Of a stretch of DNA of 64,000 nt, positions 50,292-59,657 are shown piece by piece. The position numbers and the translations under genes are program-made. Each line of letters begins with the position of its first letter. Position 1 is the first letter of the stretch. Source of the DNA: Crocinitomicaceae bacterium (GTDB lineage: Bacteria > Bacteroidota > Bacteroidia > Flavobacteriales_D > Crocinitomicaceae). The notes beneath the pieces are model-generated. The model was not told the origin of the DNA. It saw only the letters and a program-made list of their open reading frames with translations, and made no database searches. The stretch covers positions 124,001 through 188,000 of the forward strand of contig JAHEIL010000001.1 of the NCBI GenBank assembly GCA_024639405.1, given 5' to 3'.

Positions 50292-51722
50292 ATGAAAACT
50301 CATCTATTTACTTCAATTTCAAAGAAATTATATTTTCTTTTATTCTTATTAATTTGTTCGTTTGCAGCTCAAGCAACTGTAAAGCTTCCTGCATTTTTTA
50401 GTGACAATTGCATTTTTCAACAAAATTCAACCATTAAAATATGGGGAACTGGAATACCTAAGAAATGTGTAACCGTTCGTTTTTCGTGGAACAAAGACGA
50501 GCAAACGGTAAAAATCAACGAAAATGGGAAATGGGAAATGACATTTCAATCTCCGAAAGCAAGTTATACAAAACAGACAATTACATTCGATGATGGTGAC
50601 ATCTTAAAATTATCCAATGTATTATTTGGTGAAGTTTGGCTGTGTTCAGGTCAATCGAATATGGAAATGCCCATCAAAGGTTTTCCCAATCAACCCATTG
50701 CGCTTGCAGATTCAATCATACAAAACACTGCTGACATTGATTCTGGTATTCATTTTTTCACAGTGAAGCGTAATGCATCGAATCAACCAACAGAAGATCT
50801 CAATGGAAAATGGTTCATTAATTCCGCTAAAAACGTTTCTAACTTTAGCGCAACAGCCTATTTCTTTGCTTTAAAGCTTCAAAAAGAATTAAATATTCCA
50901 GTTGGTATCATCAATGCTAGTTGGGGCGGTACACCGATTGAAAGTTGGATTCCAGCAGCGATGAATCAACAATTTTCAGATTACGACACGACGCTTATTC
51001 AAAATGAACCTTCGAAATTTCCATCGCGCTTATATAATGGAATGATTAATCCCTTAAAATCATACAAAATCAAAGGATTTGTTTGGTATCAAGGTGAAGC
51101 AAATACAGATCGTTATGCAACTTACGAACAGAAATTAACGGGACTTATTCAACAATGGCGCAGTGATTGGAATTTAAGTGACCTACCCTTTCTTATAGTT
51201 GAAATCGCACCTTACAAGTACCAAAACGGCTTAAATTCAGCACGATTGAGAACTGCTCAATTCAAAACACAACAAAATAATAACACCATTGGAATTGTTT
51301 GCACCAACGACCTCGTTTCAGCTACAGATTCAATGAACATTCACCCACCTCGAAAAAAAGAAATTGGTGACCGTTTGGCTAATTTGGCCTTGTTTAATAC
51401 CTATCAAAATACTTCTATTCAAGCACTGAGTCCTACATTTAGTCATTCAATTACACAAAAAGACACCTTGATTTTAACACTCAACAATGTATACGACAGC
51501 ATTCTTCCAATGCCTGAATTCTCAGGTTTTGAAATCGCAGGAGAAGATGGCGTTTTTCACCCCGCAAAAGCAATTTTATCCGAGAACAAGCAACAACTCT
51601 ACCTCACTTCTGAAAAGGTTTTATTTCCATTGAAAGTAAATTATTGTTTTAAGAATTTCCAACTTGGAAATGTAAAAAATAGTGCTGGACTTCCATTATT
51701 CCCATTTAGTTCTGTAGAATGA
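50292..51722 (+). CDS. Sialate O-acetylesterase-like SGNH hydrolase, secreted
   Basis: 476 residues with a signal peptide (about 1-28). The catalytic serine is in EVWLCSGQSNMEMP; WGGTPIESWI, FVWYQGEANTDR and NIHPPRKKEIGDRLA supply the glycine/asparagine oxyanion positions and the C-terminal Asp-His (or His) of the SGNH fold. The enzyme removes O-acetyl groups from sialic acids or other acetylated sugars in the periplasm. The gene follows DUF4159 by 28 nt and may belong to the same transcript. No sialidase or sugar transporter is near, so the substrate is open. Confidence 0.88.
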   Translation: MKTHLFTSISKKLYFLLFLLICSFAAQATVKLPAFFSDNCIFQQNSTIKIWGTGIPKKCVTVRFSWNKDEQTVKINENGKWEMTFQSPKASYTKQTITFDDGDILKLSNVLFGEVWLCSGQSNMEMPIKGFPNQPIALADSIIQNTADIDSGIHFFTVKRNASNQPTEDLNGKWFINSAKNVSNFSATAYFFALKLQKELNIPVGIINASWGGTPIESWIPAAMNQQFSDYDTTLIQNEPSKFPSRLYNGMINPLKSYKIKGFVWYQGEANTDRYATYEQKLTGLIQQWRSDWNLSDLPFLIVEIAPYKYQNGLNSARLRTAQFKTQQNNNTIGIVCTNDLVSATDSMNIHPPRKKEIGDRLANLALFNTYQNTSIQALSPTFSHSITQKDTLILTLNNVYDSILPMPEFSGFEIAGEDGVFHPAKAILSENKQQLYLTSEKVLFPLKVNYCFKNFQLGNVKNSAGLPLFPFSSVE

Positions 51723-51783
51723 AATTGTGTATAATTTTTAAAAACTTATCACATTAATCCTCCTACAACTTGAAATGAACCCT

Positions 51784-51791
51784 TAATTTTG
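51784..51791 (+). promoter_or_regulatory. -7 element (TAATTTTG) of the fsa gene
   Basis: Exact TAnnTTTG, 23 nt before the ATG at 51815; no TTG at the usual distance. Confidence 0.5.
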
Positions 51792-51814
51792 TCACAAAGC
51801 GAAAAACAAGTTAT

Positions 51815-52471
51815 ATGAAATTTTTTATTGATACAGCAAATTTAAACGACATTAAAGAAGCCAATGATATGGGCATTTTGGATGGTGTTACAACCAATCC
51901 ATCATTAATGGCGAAAGAAGGAATTACGGGTGAACAAAACATTCTTGATCATTATATGGCAATTTGTAACATTGTGGATGGACCTGTAAGTGCTGAAGTT
52001 ATTTCTACAGATTATGAAGGAATGGTGCGTGAAGGAGAACATTTAGCTTCGTTGCATAAAAACATCGTGGTTAAAATCCCTATGATTCCAGAAGGAATTA
52101 AAGCGATTAAATATTTCTCAGGAAAAGGAATCAAAACAAATTGCACCTTGATTTTCTCAGCAGGTCAAGCGTTGTTAGCTGCAAAAGCTGGCGCAACATA
52201 TATTTCTCCGTTCTTAGGAAGATTAGACGATGTTTCAACAAATGGATTGGATTTAATTGCTCAAATTCGTTTGATTTATGATAATTACATGTTTGACACT
52301 CAAATATTGGCAGCATCTGTTCGTCACCCAATGCACATTATCAACTGTGCTGAAATTGGTTCAGATGTTATGACAGGACCTTTGAGTGCAATCAAAGCAT
52401 TGGCAAAACATCCGTTAACGGATATTGGTTTACAACAATTTTTAGCAGATCACGCGAAAGGAAATAAGTAA
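51815..52471 (+). CDS. fsa: Fructose-6-phosphate aldolase/transaldolase, small form
   Basis: 218 residues, the short Fsa/TalC type. MKFFIDTANLNDIKEANDMG opens the protein, GVTTNPSLMAKEG follows, the Schiff-base lysine is Lys87 in IVVKIPM, and TNCTLIFSAGQALLAAKAGA with SPFLGRLDD completes the barrel. Either fructose-6-phosphate aldolase or transaldolase activity is possible; in bacteria without a long transaldolase this form takes the pentose-phosphate role. Single gene with a strong terminator. Confidence 0.92.
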   Translation: MKFFIDTANLNDIKEANDMGILDGVTTNPSLMAKEGITGEQNILDHYMAICNIVDGPVSAEVISTDYEGMVREGEHLASLHKNIVVKIPMIPEGIKAIKYFSGKGIKTNCTLIFSAGQALLAAKAGATYISPFLGRLDDVSTNGLDLIAQIRLIYDNYMFDTQILAASVRHPMHIINCAEIGSDVMTGPLSAIKALAKHPLTDIGLQQFLADHAKGNK

Positions 52472-52490
52472 GAATATTACTTTTTGTAAG

Positions 52491-52524
52491 AAAAAAGGCT
52501 GTTCGTTTGAACAGCCTTTTTTTT
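52491..52524. terminator. Bidirectional terminator between fsa and the NTF2-like gene
   Basis: Perfect 14-bp stem AAAAAAGGCTGTTC (52491-52504) / GAACAGCCTTTTTT (52509-52522), loop GTTT, T-run on both strands. Its right end overlaps the stop codon of the leftward gene. Confidence 0.92.
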
Positions 52525-52981
52525 AATCTCTTAATTGAATAAATTTCTTGATCTTCTCATTTTCGATGAGGACCGTCAAATTATAGTAAACGATTTTCCA
52601 TTCATTTCCGTCAAATTTAAGAATTCCAGCCCCTCTACAACCTTTCATCCATGTGTCTAAATCTTCGTCGAACCAAGCCATTTTTTTATCTTCTGAAAAA
52701 TTCCATTTTCGATTGGAAGCTTTAAAATCCCAGGCTTTTCCTTTTTCAAAATAAGGCAATGAAAAGGCCATAAATTGTTTTTTATCCCAGCGCTCGTTTG
52801 GAGCAGTTCCCAAAAAAATAAATGAATCGTCTGTTTTTTCAAAATAAGCATTGAAATCAGCTTTTGTTGCCGCTAAATGCCAAGAATCAATCAATAGATT
52901 CAATTCTTTTTCAACTTCATTTTGAGAAAAAATTGAACTATTGAAAAACAACAAACTGACGATAATTAGGCTAAATTTCAT
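52523..52981 (-). CDS. NTF2-like (SnoaL/DUF4440-type) secreted protein
   Basis: 152 residues with a signal peptide (residues 1-19, cleavage near IFSQN). The mature part fits an NTF2-like cone: LLIDSWHLAATKADFNAYFE (helices), FIFLGTAPNERWDKKQFM, and strands around MAWFDEDLDTWMKGCRG and EWKIVYYNLTVLI. No active-site residues can be assigned. It is 4 nt downstream of a secreted subtilase and so probably co-transcribed with it. Confidence 0.82.
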   Translation of the reverse strand: MKFSLIIVSLLFFNSSIFSQNEVEKELNLLIDSWHLAATKADFNAYFEKTDDSFIFLGTAPNERWDKKQFMAFSLPYFEKGKAWDFKASNRKWNFSEDKKMAWFDEDLDTWMKGCRGAGILKFDGNEWKIVYYNLTVLIENEKIKKFIQLRD

Positions 52982-52985
52982 TTTA

Positions 52986-54578
52986 TCAGTTTACAGATTT
53001 TGTTTTTTCTATCTCTGAACACATTTTGACAGCATTCAATACATTTACTACTCCACCCGTCACAGACAAGGTAGCAAAATCAGCCTTTTGATCAGTTCCA
53101 GGAATGATTTGTTGTGTTCCTTTGTATGATTTTGATGATTTCAAGATTACTTCTTTAATTTCAAGCATTGTTAAGGAAGGAAAATAGCTTTTCAACAATG
53201 CAGCAACACCCGCTACCATTGGTGCAGCCATTGAAGTACCTTGTAATTTAGCATAACTACTTTGAGGAACAGTATTGTAAATTTCAAAACCAGGTGCAAA
53301 AACATCTACTTTAGTAGTTCCATAGTTTGAAAACGAAGCCGCTAATTTTTCTTTTGGATATCGCGTTGAAGCTCCAATAGTAATAAAATGCTTCAACGGT
53401 TCTTTTTGGAAACTGTATTGAGCCATTGGGAAATTAGGTTCAATTTCCATATTTGCATTGTCGTTTCCGGCAGCATGAACTAATAATACGCCTTTTGCAT
53501 CCGCATAAGCAAAAGCTTCACTTACTTCTTTTTGGTACATTGAATAAGATTTCCCAAACGACATGTTAATGATCTGAGCCCCATTATCCACTGCATAACG
53601 AACAGCCATTGCAACATCTTTGTCATGCTCATCACCATTTGGAACGGCACGAAGCACCATTAATGAAACATTTTCTGCAACGCCGTCACCACCTAATTTA
53701 TTTCCACGAACAGCTCCAATGATTCCACCTACATGCGTTCCGTGCATTGCATCTGGACCTTCAACGTCGTTATTGCCATATTTTTTATCCGAAAAATCGG
53801 CAGAATTATCACCAATTAAGCTTCGATCGTCAAATTCAACATTCAAGTTAAAATTAACCATTTGCTCCAATTGCTTTTTTTGATCAGCCATTTCTTTTTC
53901 ATTGAATTGGTCTGTTTCAATTGCAATTGCAAATTCTTTCAACTGAATTAATTCCATTGAAGTAGGTTGCCATTTTTCTAAATCCTTCAAGGTATATTTT
54001 TCTTTTTTCAATTCTTTTGCAACAATTGTAGGTACTTGTTTTACCATCATTTCAATCATTGGCAATTGATTCAAATACCCTTCATATTCTTCTTTCTCTT
54101 TGTTAACTTCTTCTTGAACTTTCAAAAATAAAGCATATTGATCTTTTTCAGATGCACTTAAATTAGCTGGATCTATACCTTCAAATTGCTTAGAAAGTTT
54201 TTTTAGAATTCTCGTTTTTTCCAAACAAGCTTCATTTAAATTCTCACCTTTAGAATTACCTAAAAAGCTCCAACCATTAACATCATCAACATACCCATTG
54301 TTATCATCGTCGATGCCATTTTTAGGAATTTCATTTTTGTTGACCCATATTTTCCCTTTTAAATCCTCATGTTCAATGTCAATTCCTGAATCGATTACAG
54401 CAACAACTACATTGTTAGATTTTTTAGATTTTAATTTTTTATAGGCTTTATTCGTTTGCATACCTGTTCCGTCGCCATTGTACCAATTCAAGATTTCTTT
54501 CGTACTTTGAGCAGATAAAAAGTTAGAGATTCCTATTGCAAAAATCGTGAAACTTAATTTTATTATAATTTTCTTCAT
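52986..54578 (-). CDS. S8 family peptidase (subtilase), secreted
   Basis: 530 residues from ATG 54578; a start at 54599 would lie inside the -7 element. Signal peptide 1-24. Catalytic Asp is in VVAVIDSGIDIEHEDL, His in MHGTHVGGIIGA, Ser in LQGTSMAAPMVAGVAAL, all intact. Between Asp and His lies an insert of about 130 residues, acidic near IDDDNNGYVDDVNG and then helical and Lys/Glu-rich, unusual for simple subtilases and perhaps a propeptide-like or binding element. No T9SS sorting domain at the C-terminus, so it probably stays periplasmic. It is divergent from the larger subtilase. Confidence 0.9.
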   Translation of the reverse strand: MKKIIIKLSFTIFAIGISNFLSAQSTKEILNWYNGDGTGMQTNKAYKKLKSKKSNNVVVAVIDSGIDIEHEDLKGKIWVNKNEIPKNGIDDDNNGYVDDVNGWSFLGNSKGENLNEACLEKTRILKKLSKQFEGIDPANLSASEKDQYALFLKVQEEVNKEKEEYEGYLNQLPMIEMMVKQVPTIVAKELKKEKYTLKDLEKWQPTSMELIQLKEFAIAIETDQFNEKEMADQKKQLEQMVNFNLNVEFDDRSLIGDNSADFSDKKYGNNDVEGPDAMHGTHVGGIIGAVRGNKLGGDGVAENVSLMVLRAVPNGDEHDKDVAMAVRYAVDNGAQIINMSFGKSYSMYQKEVSEAFAYADAKGVLLVHAAGNDNANMEIEPNFPMAQYSFQKEPLKHFITIGASTRYPKEKLAASFSNYGTTKVDVFAPGFEIYNTVPQSSYAKLQGTSMAAPMVAGVAALLKSYFPSLTMLEIKEVILKSSKSYKGTQQIIPGTDQKADFATLSVTGGVVNVLNAVKMCSEIEKTKSVN

Positions 54579-54596
54579 TTTAAACTTTGTTTGATT

Positions 54597-54604
54597 CAAA
54601 AATA
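54597..54604 (-). promoter_or_regulatory. -7 element (TATTTTTG) of the 54578 subtilase gene
   Basis: Exact TAnnTTTG on the minus strand, 18 nt before ATG 54578. It excludes ATG 54599 as the start. Confidence 0.55.
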
Positions 54605-54680
54605 CGATAAAATATAATTCAATTCTTGGAATTTTATTAACTTAAAGTTGTTATTTTTAACCTTAAATAAAATTATCCCT

Positions 54681-57230
54681 ATGAATAAATTGCTATTGAT
54701 TGTTTTTGTTACGCTTCAAGTATTCTTCAATTTGGTGAATTCTCAAACTAACTTAAAATTTGGGTTTAAATCTTATTTAGAAAAACAACCTACAACACTC
54801 ACTACTTTTTGTGTCCCTAATGATTTACAAACGACCACTTTATTGATACAACAAAACATAACCATTAAATATTCTTCTAAAAATTGGCATTTCATTACAA
54901 CCACACCAAAATGGATCGATGAATACACTAAAAATGGTCAATTAAAAAATTACTATTTTGAGCATGCTCCTCCAATGGCTTTATCTGATACTGCATTGGT
55001 TTTAAACAACATAAAACCTATACATTTAGGTTTGGGAGGCTTACAATCTCCTTACACTGGAAAAGGCGTTATTATCGGATATGTAGATCAAGGGATTGAT
55101 TGGAATCATCCTGATTTTATTGATTCCAATGGTCACACACGTGTACTTCGTTATTGGGATCAAAGTACAAATATTGGTGGAACGATTCCTCAACCTTATA
55201 ATTATGGTATTGTTTGGGACAGTGCTCAAATCAATGCTGGTTTATGTACAAGTACTGAAGAAAGTTCTGCTCACGGTTCTACTGTAGCAGGAATGGGTTC
55301 AAGTAATGCCCGTGCCAATGGACAAGCAATGGGAGTTGCTCCAAATTCAATGATTATCATGATTGAAACCAATTTTAATTTAAACAATTGGAGTTTAACT
55401 GTTGCAGATGCGTGCGACTATGTTTTCAAAGTTGCTGATTCTTTAGGTATGCAAGCCGTTATGAATTTAAGTGTTGGTTCATACTTGGGAAGTCACGATG
55501 GACGAGATCCAGCAGCTGAATACATGGATTCATTGGTAAGTGCTAAAAGTGGAAGAATAATTGTTTGTGCTGCCGGTAACGCTGGAGCAAAAGGTAAATA
55601 CCATGTAACAGGTTTTCCAACTGTAGACACGTCATTTGTCTGGATCACCAACAATACAAGTTCGAGCGCAGCATTTGGTGCCAATAAAATCTATTTTGAT
55701 CTTTGGTCTGACACCATCAATGCAAATTATGAATTTGCCTACGAAGCAGATTTACCTGCACCATTTTATACTAAAAGAGCAACAACGACTTTTAAAAGTG
55801 CTCTTGCAAATTTCCCGACCAATCCAATTTATGATACATTATATAATATAGCAGGACAACGAATTGCTACAATTGAAACCTACAAAGAATACATGAACGG
55901 AAATGTTCACATTGAAAGTTATTTCAGCAATGTGGATTCTACCAATTATATTTTTCGATTCAAAACAAAAGGTTCAGGTTCTTATGATATGTGGAGTGGA
56001 TCTTGGTTAGGATTAAATGATTTTGTAACAACCCTACCTCCTATTTCTATTGTTCAAGATATTGACGAATACAACATGCCAGATACATTGCAAACCATTG
56101 TTTCAAACTGGGCTTGTTCTGAAAAAATGATTACGGTTGCCAACATGCGTAATCGAAAATCACATATTACAAAAAACAATACTGTATCAAATTCAGACAA
56201 TACACCTGTTGGAAAATTAAGTTTGAATTCTAGTAAAGGTCCAACACGCTTAAACGCATTAAAACCAGATATTACAGCTGCTGGCGACATCTCATTAACA
56301 GCAGCTCCACTTTGGTTATTAAATAATTCTGCCTATAATAATGCGGTAGATATTGATGGTTGGCATGCTAGAAATGGAGGTACTTCAATGGCATCTCCTG
56401 TAGTTGCAGGTTTTGCAGCATTGTATTTGGAAAAATGTAGTAAAGCAAATTATGCTTCTTTTAAAAATGATATTATTGCCACTGCAACTGGTGATAATTT
56501 CACAGGTGTTTTACCTAATTATGGATATGGAAATGGTAAATTAAATGGTTTAAATGCACTTTTAATGAATGAATTTACGGGTTCAATTCAAGGTCCTGAT
56601 TCCATTTGTTCTTTAGCAACATTGCAAGCTACAGCAAGCAATCCAATTAGTTTTGTGTATTGGTCGGACGGTTCAGGTGGAGTTAATCCAGAAATTTATA
56701 CAGGTGGTCCTTATTCAGCTACCATTTTTAATACAAAAGGATGTAGTTTTAAAACAGATACCATTCAAATTCATCAATTAACAACGAATACCATTCAACC
56801 GATCGTTCAAAATGGTCAAGTTTTGAGTACAGTTGCTCCAAATTATCAATGGACATTAAATGGCTTGGACTTAATTGGAGAAACAAATGCAAGCATACAA
56901 ATTACACCACCTTATGGAATTTACACATGCTATACAATCAGTGTAGATGGATGTAAAACGGAAACAGTTCCATTTGAACCATTTTTAGGAATTAATGAAC
57001 TCGAAATGAATCAAATAATTCTCTATCCAAATCCAACCGAAGATAATTTTTCATTACTTTCAACATCAACTACAAAACTAGATAAAATCACAGATGTTAA
57101 CGGTAAAGAAATGGAAATTAATCAGTTAGGTGATAATTATTTTTCAATTTCTAACTTTTCCAAAGGTGTTTACACGGTATTTTTATCGAATAACAATAAA
57201 AAGATGCATCTAAAATTGATTAGAATGTAA
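54681..57230 (+). CDS. S8 family peptidase with T9SS type A sorting domain
   Basis: 849 residues from ATG 54681, which opens a good signal peptide (MNKLLLIVFVTLQVFFNLV); an ATG at 54648 would prepend 11 residues and is rejected. Catalytic Asp is in YVDQGIDWNHPDFID, His in SAHGSTVAGMGSS, Ser in NGGTSMASPVVAGFAALY; the first two have DQG and HGS in place of the usual DTG/DSG and HGT. An insert with strands separates His from Ser, a C-terminal region of Ig-like strands follows (about 630-770), and the last 75 residues (ILYPNPTEDNFSL, then SKGVYTVFL and KLIRM) are a T9SS type A sorting domain. So it is exported and anchored or released at the surface. Confidence 0.93.
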   Translation: MNKLLLIVFVTLQVFFNLVNSQTNLKFGFKSYLEKQPTTLTTFCVPNDLQTTTLLIQQNITIKYSSKNWHFITTTPKWIDEYTKNGQLKNYYFEHAPPMALSDTALVLNNIKPIHLGLGGLQSPYTGKGVIIGYVDQGIDWNHPDFIDSNGHTRVLRYWDQSTNIGGTIPQPYNYGIVWDSAQINAGLCTSTEESSAHGSTVAGMGSSNARANGQAMGVAPNSMIIMIETNFNLNNWSLTVADACDYVFKVADSLGMQAVMNLSVGSYLGSHDGRDPAAEYMDSLVSAKSGRIIVCAAGNAGAKGKYHVTGFPTVDTSFVWITNNTSSSAAFGANKIYFDLWSDTINANYEFAYEADLPAPFYTKRATTTFKSALANFPTNPIYDTLYNIAGQRIATIETYKEYMNGNVHIESYFSNVDSTNYIFRFKTKGSGSYDMWSGSWLGLNDFVTTLPPISIVQDIDEYNMPDTLQTIVSNWACSEKMITVANMRNRKSHITKNNTVSNSDNTPVGKLSLNSSKGPTRLNALKPDITAAGDISLTAAPLWLLNNSAYNNAVDIDGWHARNGGTSMASPVVAGFAALYLEKCSKANYASFKNDIIATATGDNFTGVLPNYGYGNGKLNGLNALLMNEFTGSIQGPDSICSLATLQATASNPISFVYWSDGSGGVNPEIYTGGPYSATIFNTKGCSFKTDTIQIHQLTTNTIQPIVQNGQVLSTVAPNYQWTLNGLDLIGETNASIQITPPYGIYTCYTISVDGCKTETVPFEPFLGINELEMNQIILYPNPTEDNFSLLSTSTTKLDKITDVNGKEMEINQLGDNYFSISNFSKGVYTVFLSNNNKKMHLKLIRM

Positions 57231-57249
57231 ATTACTTGCAAAGAATTTC

Positions 57250-57257
57250 TATTTTTG
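57250..57257 (+). promoter_or_regulatory. -7 element (TATTTTTG) of the DUF5606 gene
   Basis: Exact TAnnTTTG, 21 nt before the ATG at 57279. No good -33 TTG. Confidence 0.5.
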
Positions 57258-57278
57258 ATGTCGAATAATATAAAATAA

Positions 57279-57872
57279 ATGAATTTAACAGGAATTATTG
57301 CCATTTCAGGAAGACCAGGTCTTTTTAAAGTTATTGCACAAGGTAAAAACAGTATCATTGTGGAATCATTAATTGATAAAAAACGCTTTCCAGCTTACGC
57401 AGCGGATCGTATTTCAGCATTAGATGATATTAGCATTTACACATATGATGAAGATGCTCCGTTAAAAGAGTTGTTAGCTGCAATTTACAAAAAAGAAAAT
57501 GGTAATGAATGTCCTTCTCACAAAGAAGATATTGCTGTTTTACAAAGTTATTTGATTGATTTGTTGCCAAATTATGACCAAGAGCGTGTTTATCCATCGG
57601 ATGTAAAAAAAATGTTCCAATGGTATAATTTATTACACAAATCTGGAAACCTAATCGTTGAAGAAGCGGAAGAAGATAAAACAACAAAATCTTCTAAGAA
57701 AGCTACAGAAAGCGCTGAAGGAGAAACAACTGAAACAAAAGCTAAGAAGGCACCAGCTAAAAAAGCTCCAGCAAAACCTAAAGCTCCAGTTGCAGACAAA
57801 GCAAAAACTGTTAAACCAGCTGCTCCTAAGAAAACTGCAACTACAAAAACAGGTTCAAGTAGAGGAAAATAA
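57279..57872 (+). CDS. DUF5606 protein with histone-H1-like tail
   Basis: 197 residues. Residues 1-130 are the DUF5606 core (LTGIIAISGRPGLFKVIAQG, then VESLIDKKRFPAYAADRISA and VYPSDVKKMFQWYNLLHKSG). Residues about 131-197 are a low-complexity Lys/Ala/Pro/Thr tail with repeated KKAPAK units, like the tails of bacterial histone H1-type and other DNA- or RNA-binding proteins. No activity is established. It is monocistronic, with promoter and terminator. Core family conserved in Bacteroidota to my knowledge; the tail length varies. Confidence 0.87.
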   Translation: MNLTGIIAISGRPGLFKVIAQGKNSIIVESLIDKKRFPAYAADRISALDDISIYTYDEDAPLKELLAAIYKKENGNECPSHKEDIAVLQSYLIDLLPNYDQERVYPSDVKKMFQWYNLLHKSGNLIVEEAEEDKTTKSSKKATESAEGETTETKAKKAPAKKAPAKPKAPVADKAKTVKPAAPKKTATTKTGSSRGK

Positions 57873-57890
57873 TTTACAATACCTTTATAG

Positions 57891-57919
57891 AAAGTCGGAA
57901 CTGTTCCGACTTTTTTTTT
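57891..57919 (+). terminator. Terminator of the DUF5606 gene
   Basis: Perfect 10-bp stem AAAGTCGGAA (57891-57900) / TTCCGACTTT (57904-57913), loop CTG, T-run to 57919. Confidence 0.93.
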
Positions 57920-57944
57920 GAAAAAACAATTGAATTTAAAAAGT

Positions 57945-59657
57945 ATGGAAATCAAAAAAAACAACCGCTCATTTGTTGCGAACGATTTAAACATCTCAAC
58001 GTGGGATTCTATAAAAGTTTATTTTGAAAATTTAGTTCAAAGAACAATCGCAACAAAAGAAGAATTTATTCAATGGTTGGAAGATAAAAGTGAATTAGAA
58101 GCAGTTATTGAAGAAGATGCAGCCTGGCGTTATATTAAAATGACTATCGACACGCGCGATGAAGCGTTGAATGAAGCCTATACTTTTTTCGTGACTAAAA
58201 TTGAACCTGAATTAGCACCTTACGCAGATTTGTTAAATAAAAAATTGGTTACTTCTCCTTATTTTGATGAGTTAAACAAGGATGAAGCTTATTCAATTTA
58301 TTTTCGTTCTGTCGCAACTGCTTTGAAATTATACAGAGAAGAAAACATTGCTTTAGAAGCAGAATTGGGTGAGAAAAGTCAACAATTTGGTGCTATTTCT
58401 GCAGCACAATCGATCGAATTCAACAACGAAACAATTACCATGCAAAAAGCATCATCGTTGTTGCGTGAGCCTAATGAAGCGACTCGAAAAGAAGTGTACG
58501 AAAAAATCGCAGCACGCAGAAGTCAAGACATTGATCAATTAAATAAATTGTACAATGAATTAATTCAATTGCGTCACCAAGTAGCTCAAAATGCAGGATT
58601 TGAAAATTACAGGGATTATAAGTTTCAAGCTCTAGGTCGATTTGATTATACGAAAGAAGATTGCTTTAATTTTCATTCGTCTATCAAAAAATTGATTGTT
58701 CCTCTTGTCAAAGAATTTCAATTGGAACGTCTGAATTTACTTGGTAAAACAAAATTTAAACCATGGGATTCAGAAGTTGATCCTACAGGAAAAGCACCTT
58801 TAAAACCATTCAACAATGGTAAAGAATTGTTGGAGGGAACGATACAAATGTTCAATCAAATTGATCCATATTTTGGAGATTGTTTGAAAACAATGGATGA
58901 AATGGGACATTTAGACTTGGATTCAAAAGAAGGTAAAGCTCCTGGTGGTTACAATTATCCTCTATATGAAGTTGGTGTTCCGTTTATTTTTATGAATTCA
59001 GTTGGTACACAAAATGATTTAGTGACAATGGTTCATGAAGGCGGACACGCTGTTCATTCCTTTCTTAGTAGAGATTTATCATTGACAAGCTTTAAAGATG
59101 TTCCCTCTGAAGTTGCTGAATTGGCTTCCATGTCAATGGAAATGTTAACAATGAATCTTTGGAATGAATTTTATAAAAACGAAGACGATTTAAAACGTGC
59201 CAAAAAAGAACAATTAGAAACAGTTTTAAAAATACTTCCATGGATTGCACAAATCGATGAATTTCAACATTGGATCTATGAAAATGCCCAGCATTCAGTA
59301 AATCAACGAACAGAAAAATGGGTACAATTGTGCCATGAATATGGGACAGGCCTAACTGATTGGACAGGATTTGAATTCATGCAAGCCAATTCTTGGCAAC
59401 GACAATTGCATTTGTTTGAAGTACCTTTCTATTACATTGAGTATGGAATTGCTCAATTAGGCGCTTTGGCAATCTGGAAAAATAGCATTACAAATTTTAA
59501 AGGAACCATTGAAAATTACAAGCAAGCACTTTCTTTTGGATACACTAAAACCTTACCCGACTTGTATCAAGCAGCAGGTATAAAATTTGATTTATCAGAA
59601 ACGTATTTAGCTGAATTAGTTGAATTTGTAAAACGTGAATTAAAGCAATTACATTAA
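57945..59657 (+). CDS. M3 family oligoendopeptidase F
   Basis: 570 residues from ATG 57945; the earlier TTG start at 57918 lies in the terminator stem of the preceding gene. The zinc motif is MVHEGGHAVHSFLSR (HExxH with the two His and Glu), and the third ligand Glu is in SEVAELASMSMEML, about 26 residues on. N-terminal helices fit the PepF fold. It is a cytosolic zinc endopeptidase cleaving short peptides. Its stop shares TTAA (59654-59657) with the convergent gene. Confidence 0.93.
   Translation: MEIKKNNRSFVANDLNISTWDSIKVYFENLVQRTIATKEEFIQWLEDKSELEAVIEEDAAWRYIKMTIDTRDEALNEAYTFFVTKIEPELAPYADLLNKKLVTSPYFDELNKDEAYSIYFRSVATALKLYREENIALEAELGEKSQQFGAISAAQSIEFNNETITMQKASSLLREPNEATRKEVYEKIAARRSQDIDQLNKLYNELIQLRHQVAQNAGFENYRDYKFQALGRFDYTKEDCFNFHSSIKKLIVPLVKEFQLERLNLLGKTKFKPWDSEVDPTGKAPLKPFNNGKELLEGTIQMFNQIDPYFGDCLKTMDEMGHLDLDSKEGKAPGGYNYPLYEVGVPFIFMNSVGTQNDLVTMVHEGGHAVHSFLSRDLSLTSFKDVPSEVAELASMSMEMLTMNLWNEFYKNEDDLKRAKKEQLETVLKILPWIAQIDEFQHWIYENAQHSVNQRTEKWVQLCHEYGTGLTDWTGFEFMQANSWQRQLHLFEVPFYYIEYGIAQLGALAIWKNSITNFKGTIENYKQALSFGYTKTLPDLYQAAGIKFDLSETYLAELVEFVKRELKQLH

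Noticed and set aside
57590-57994. 134-codon open frame opposite the DUF5606 tail
   Set aside because: Its Ala/Val-rich run is the reverse complement of the Lys/Ala/Pro tail and it crosses a strong terminator.
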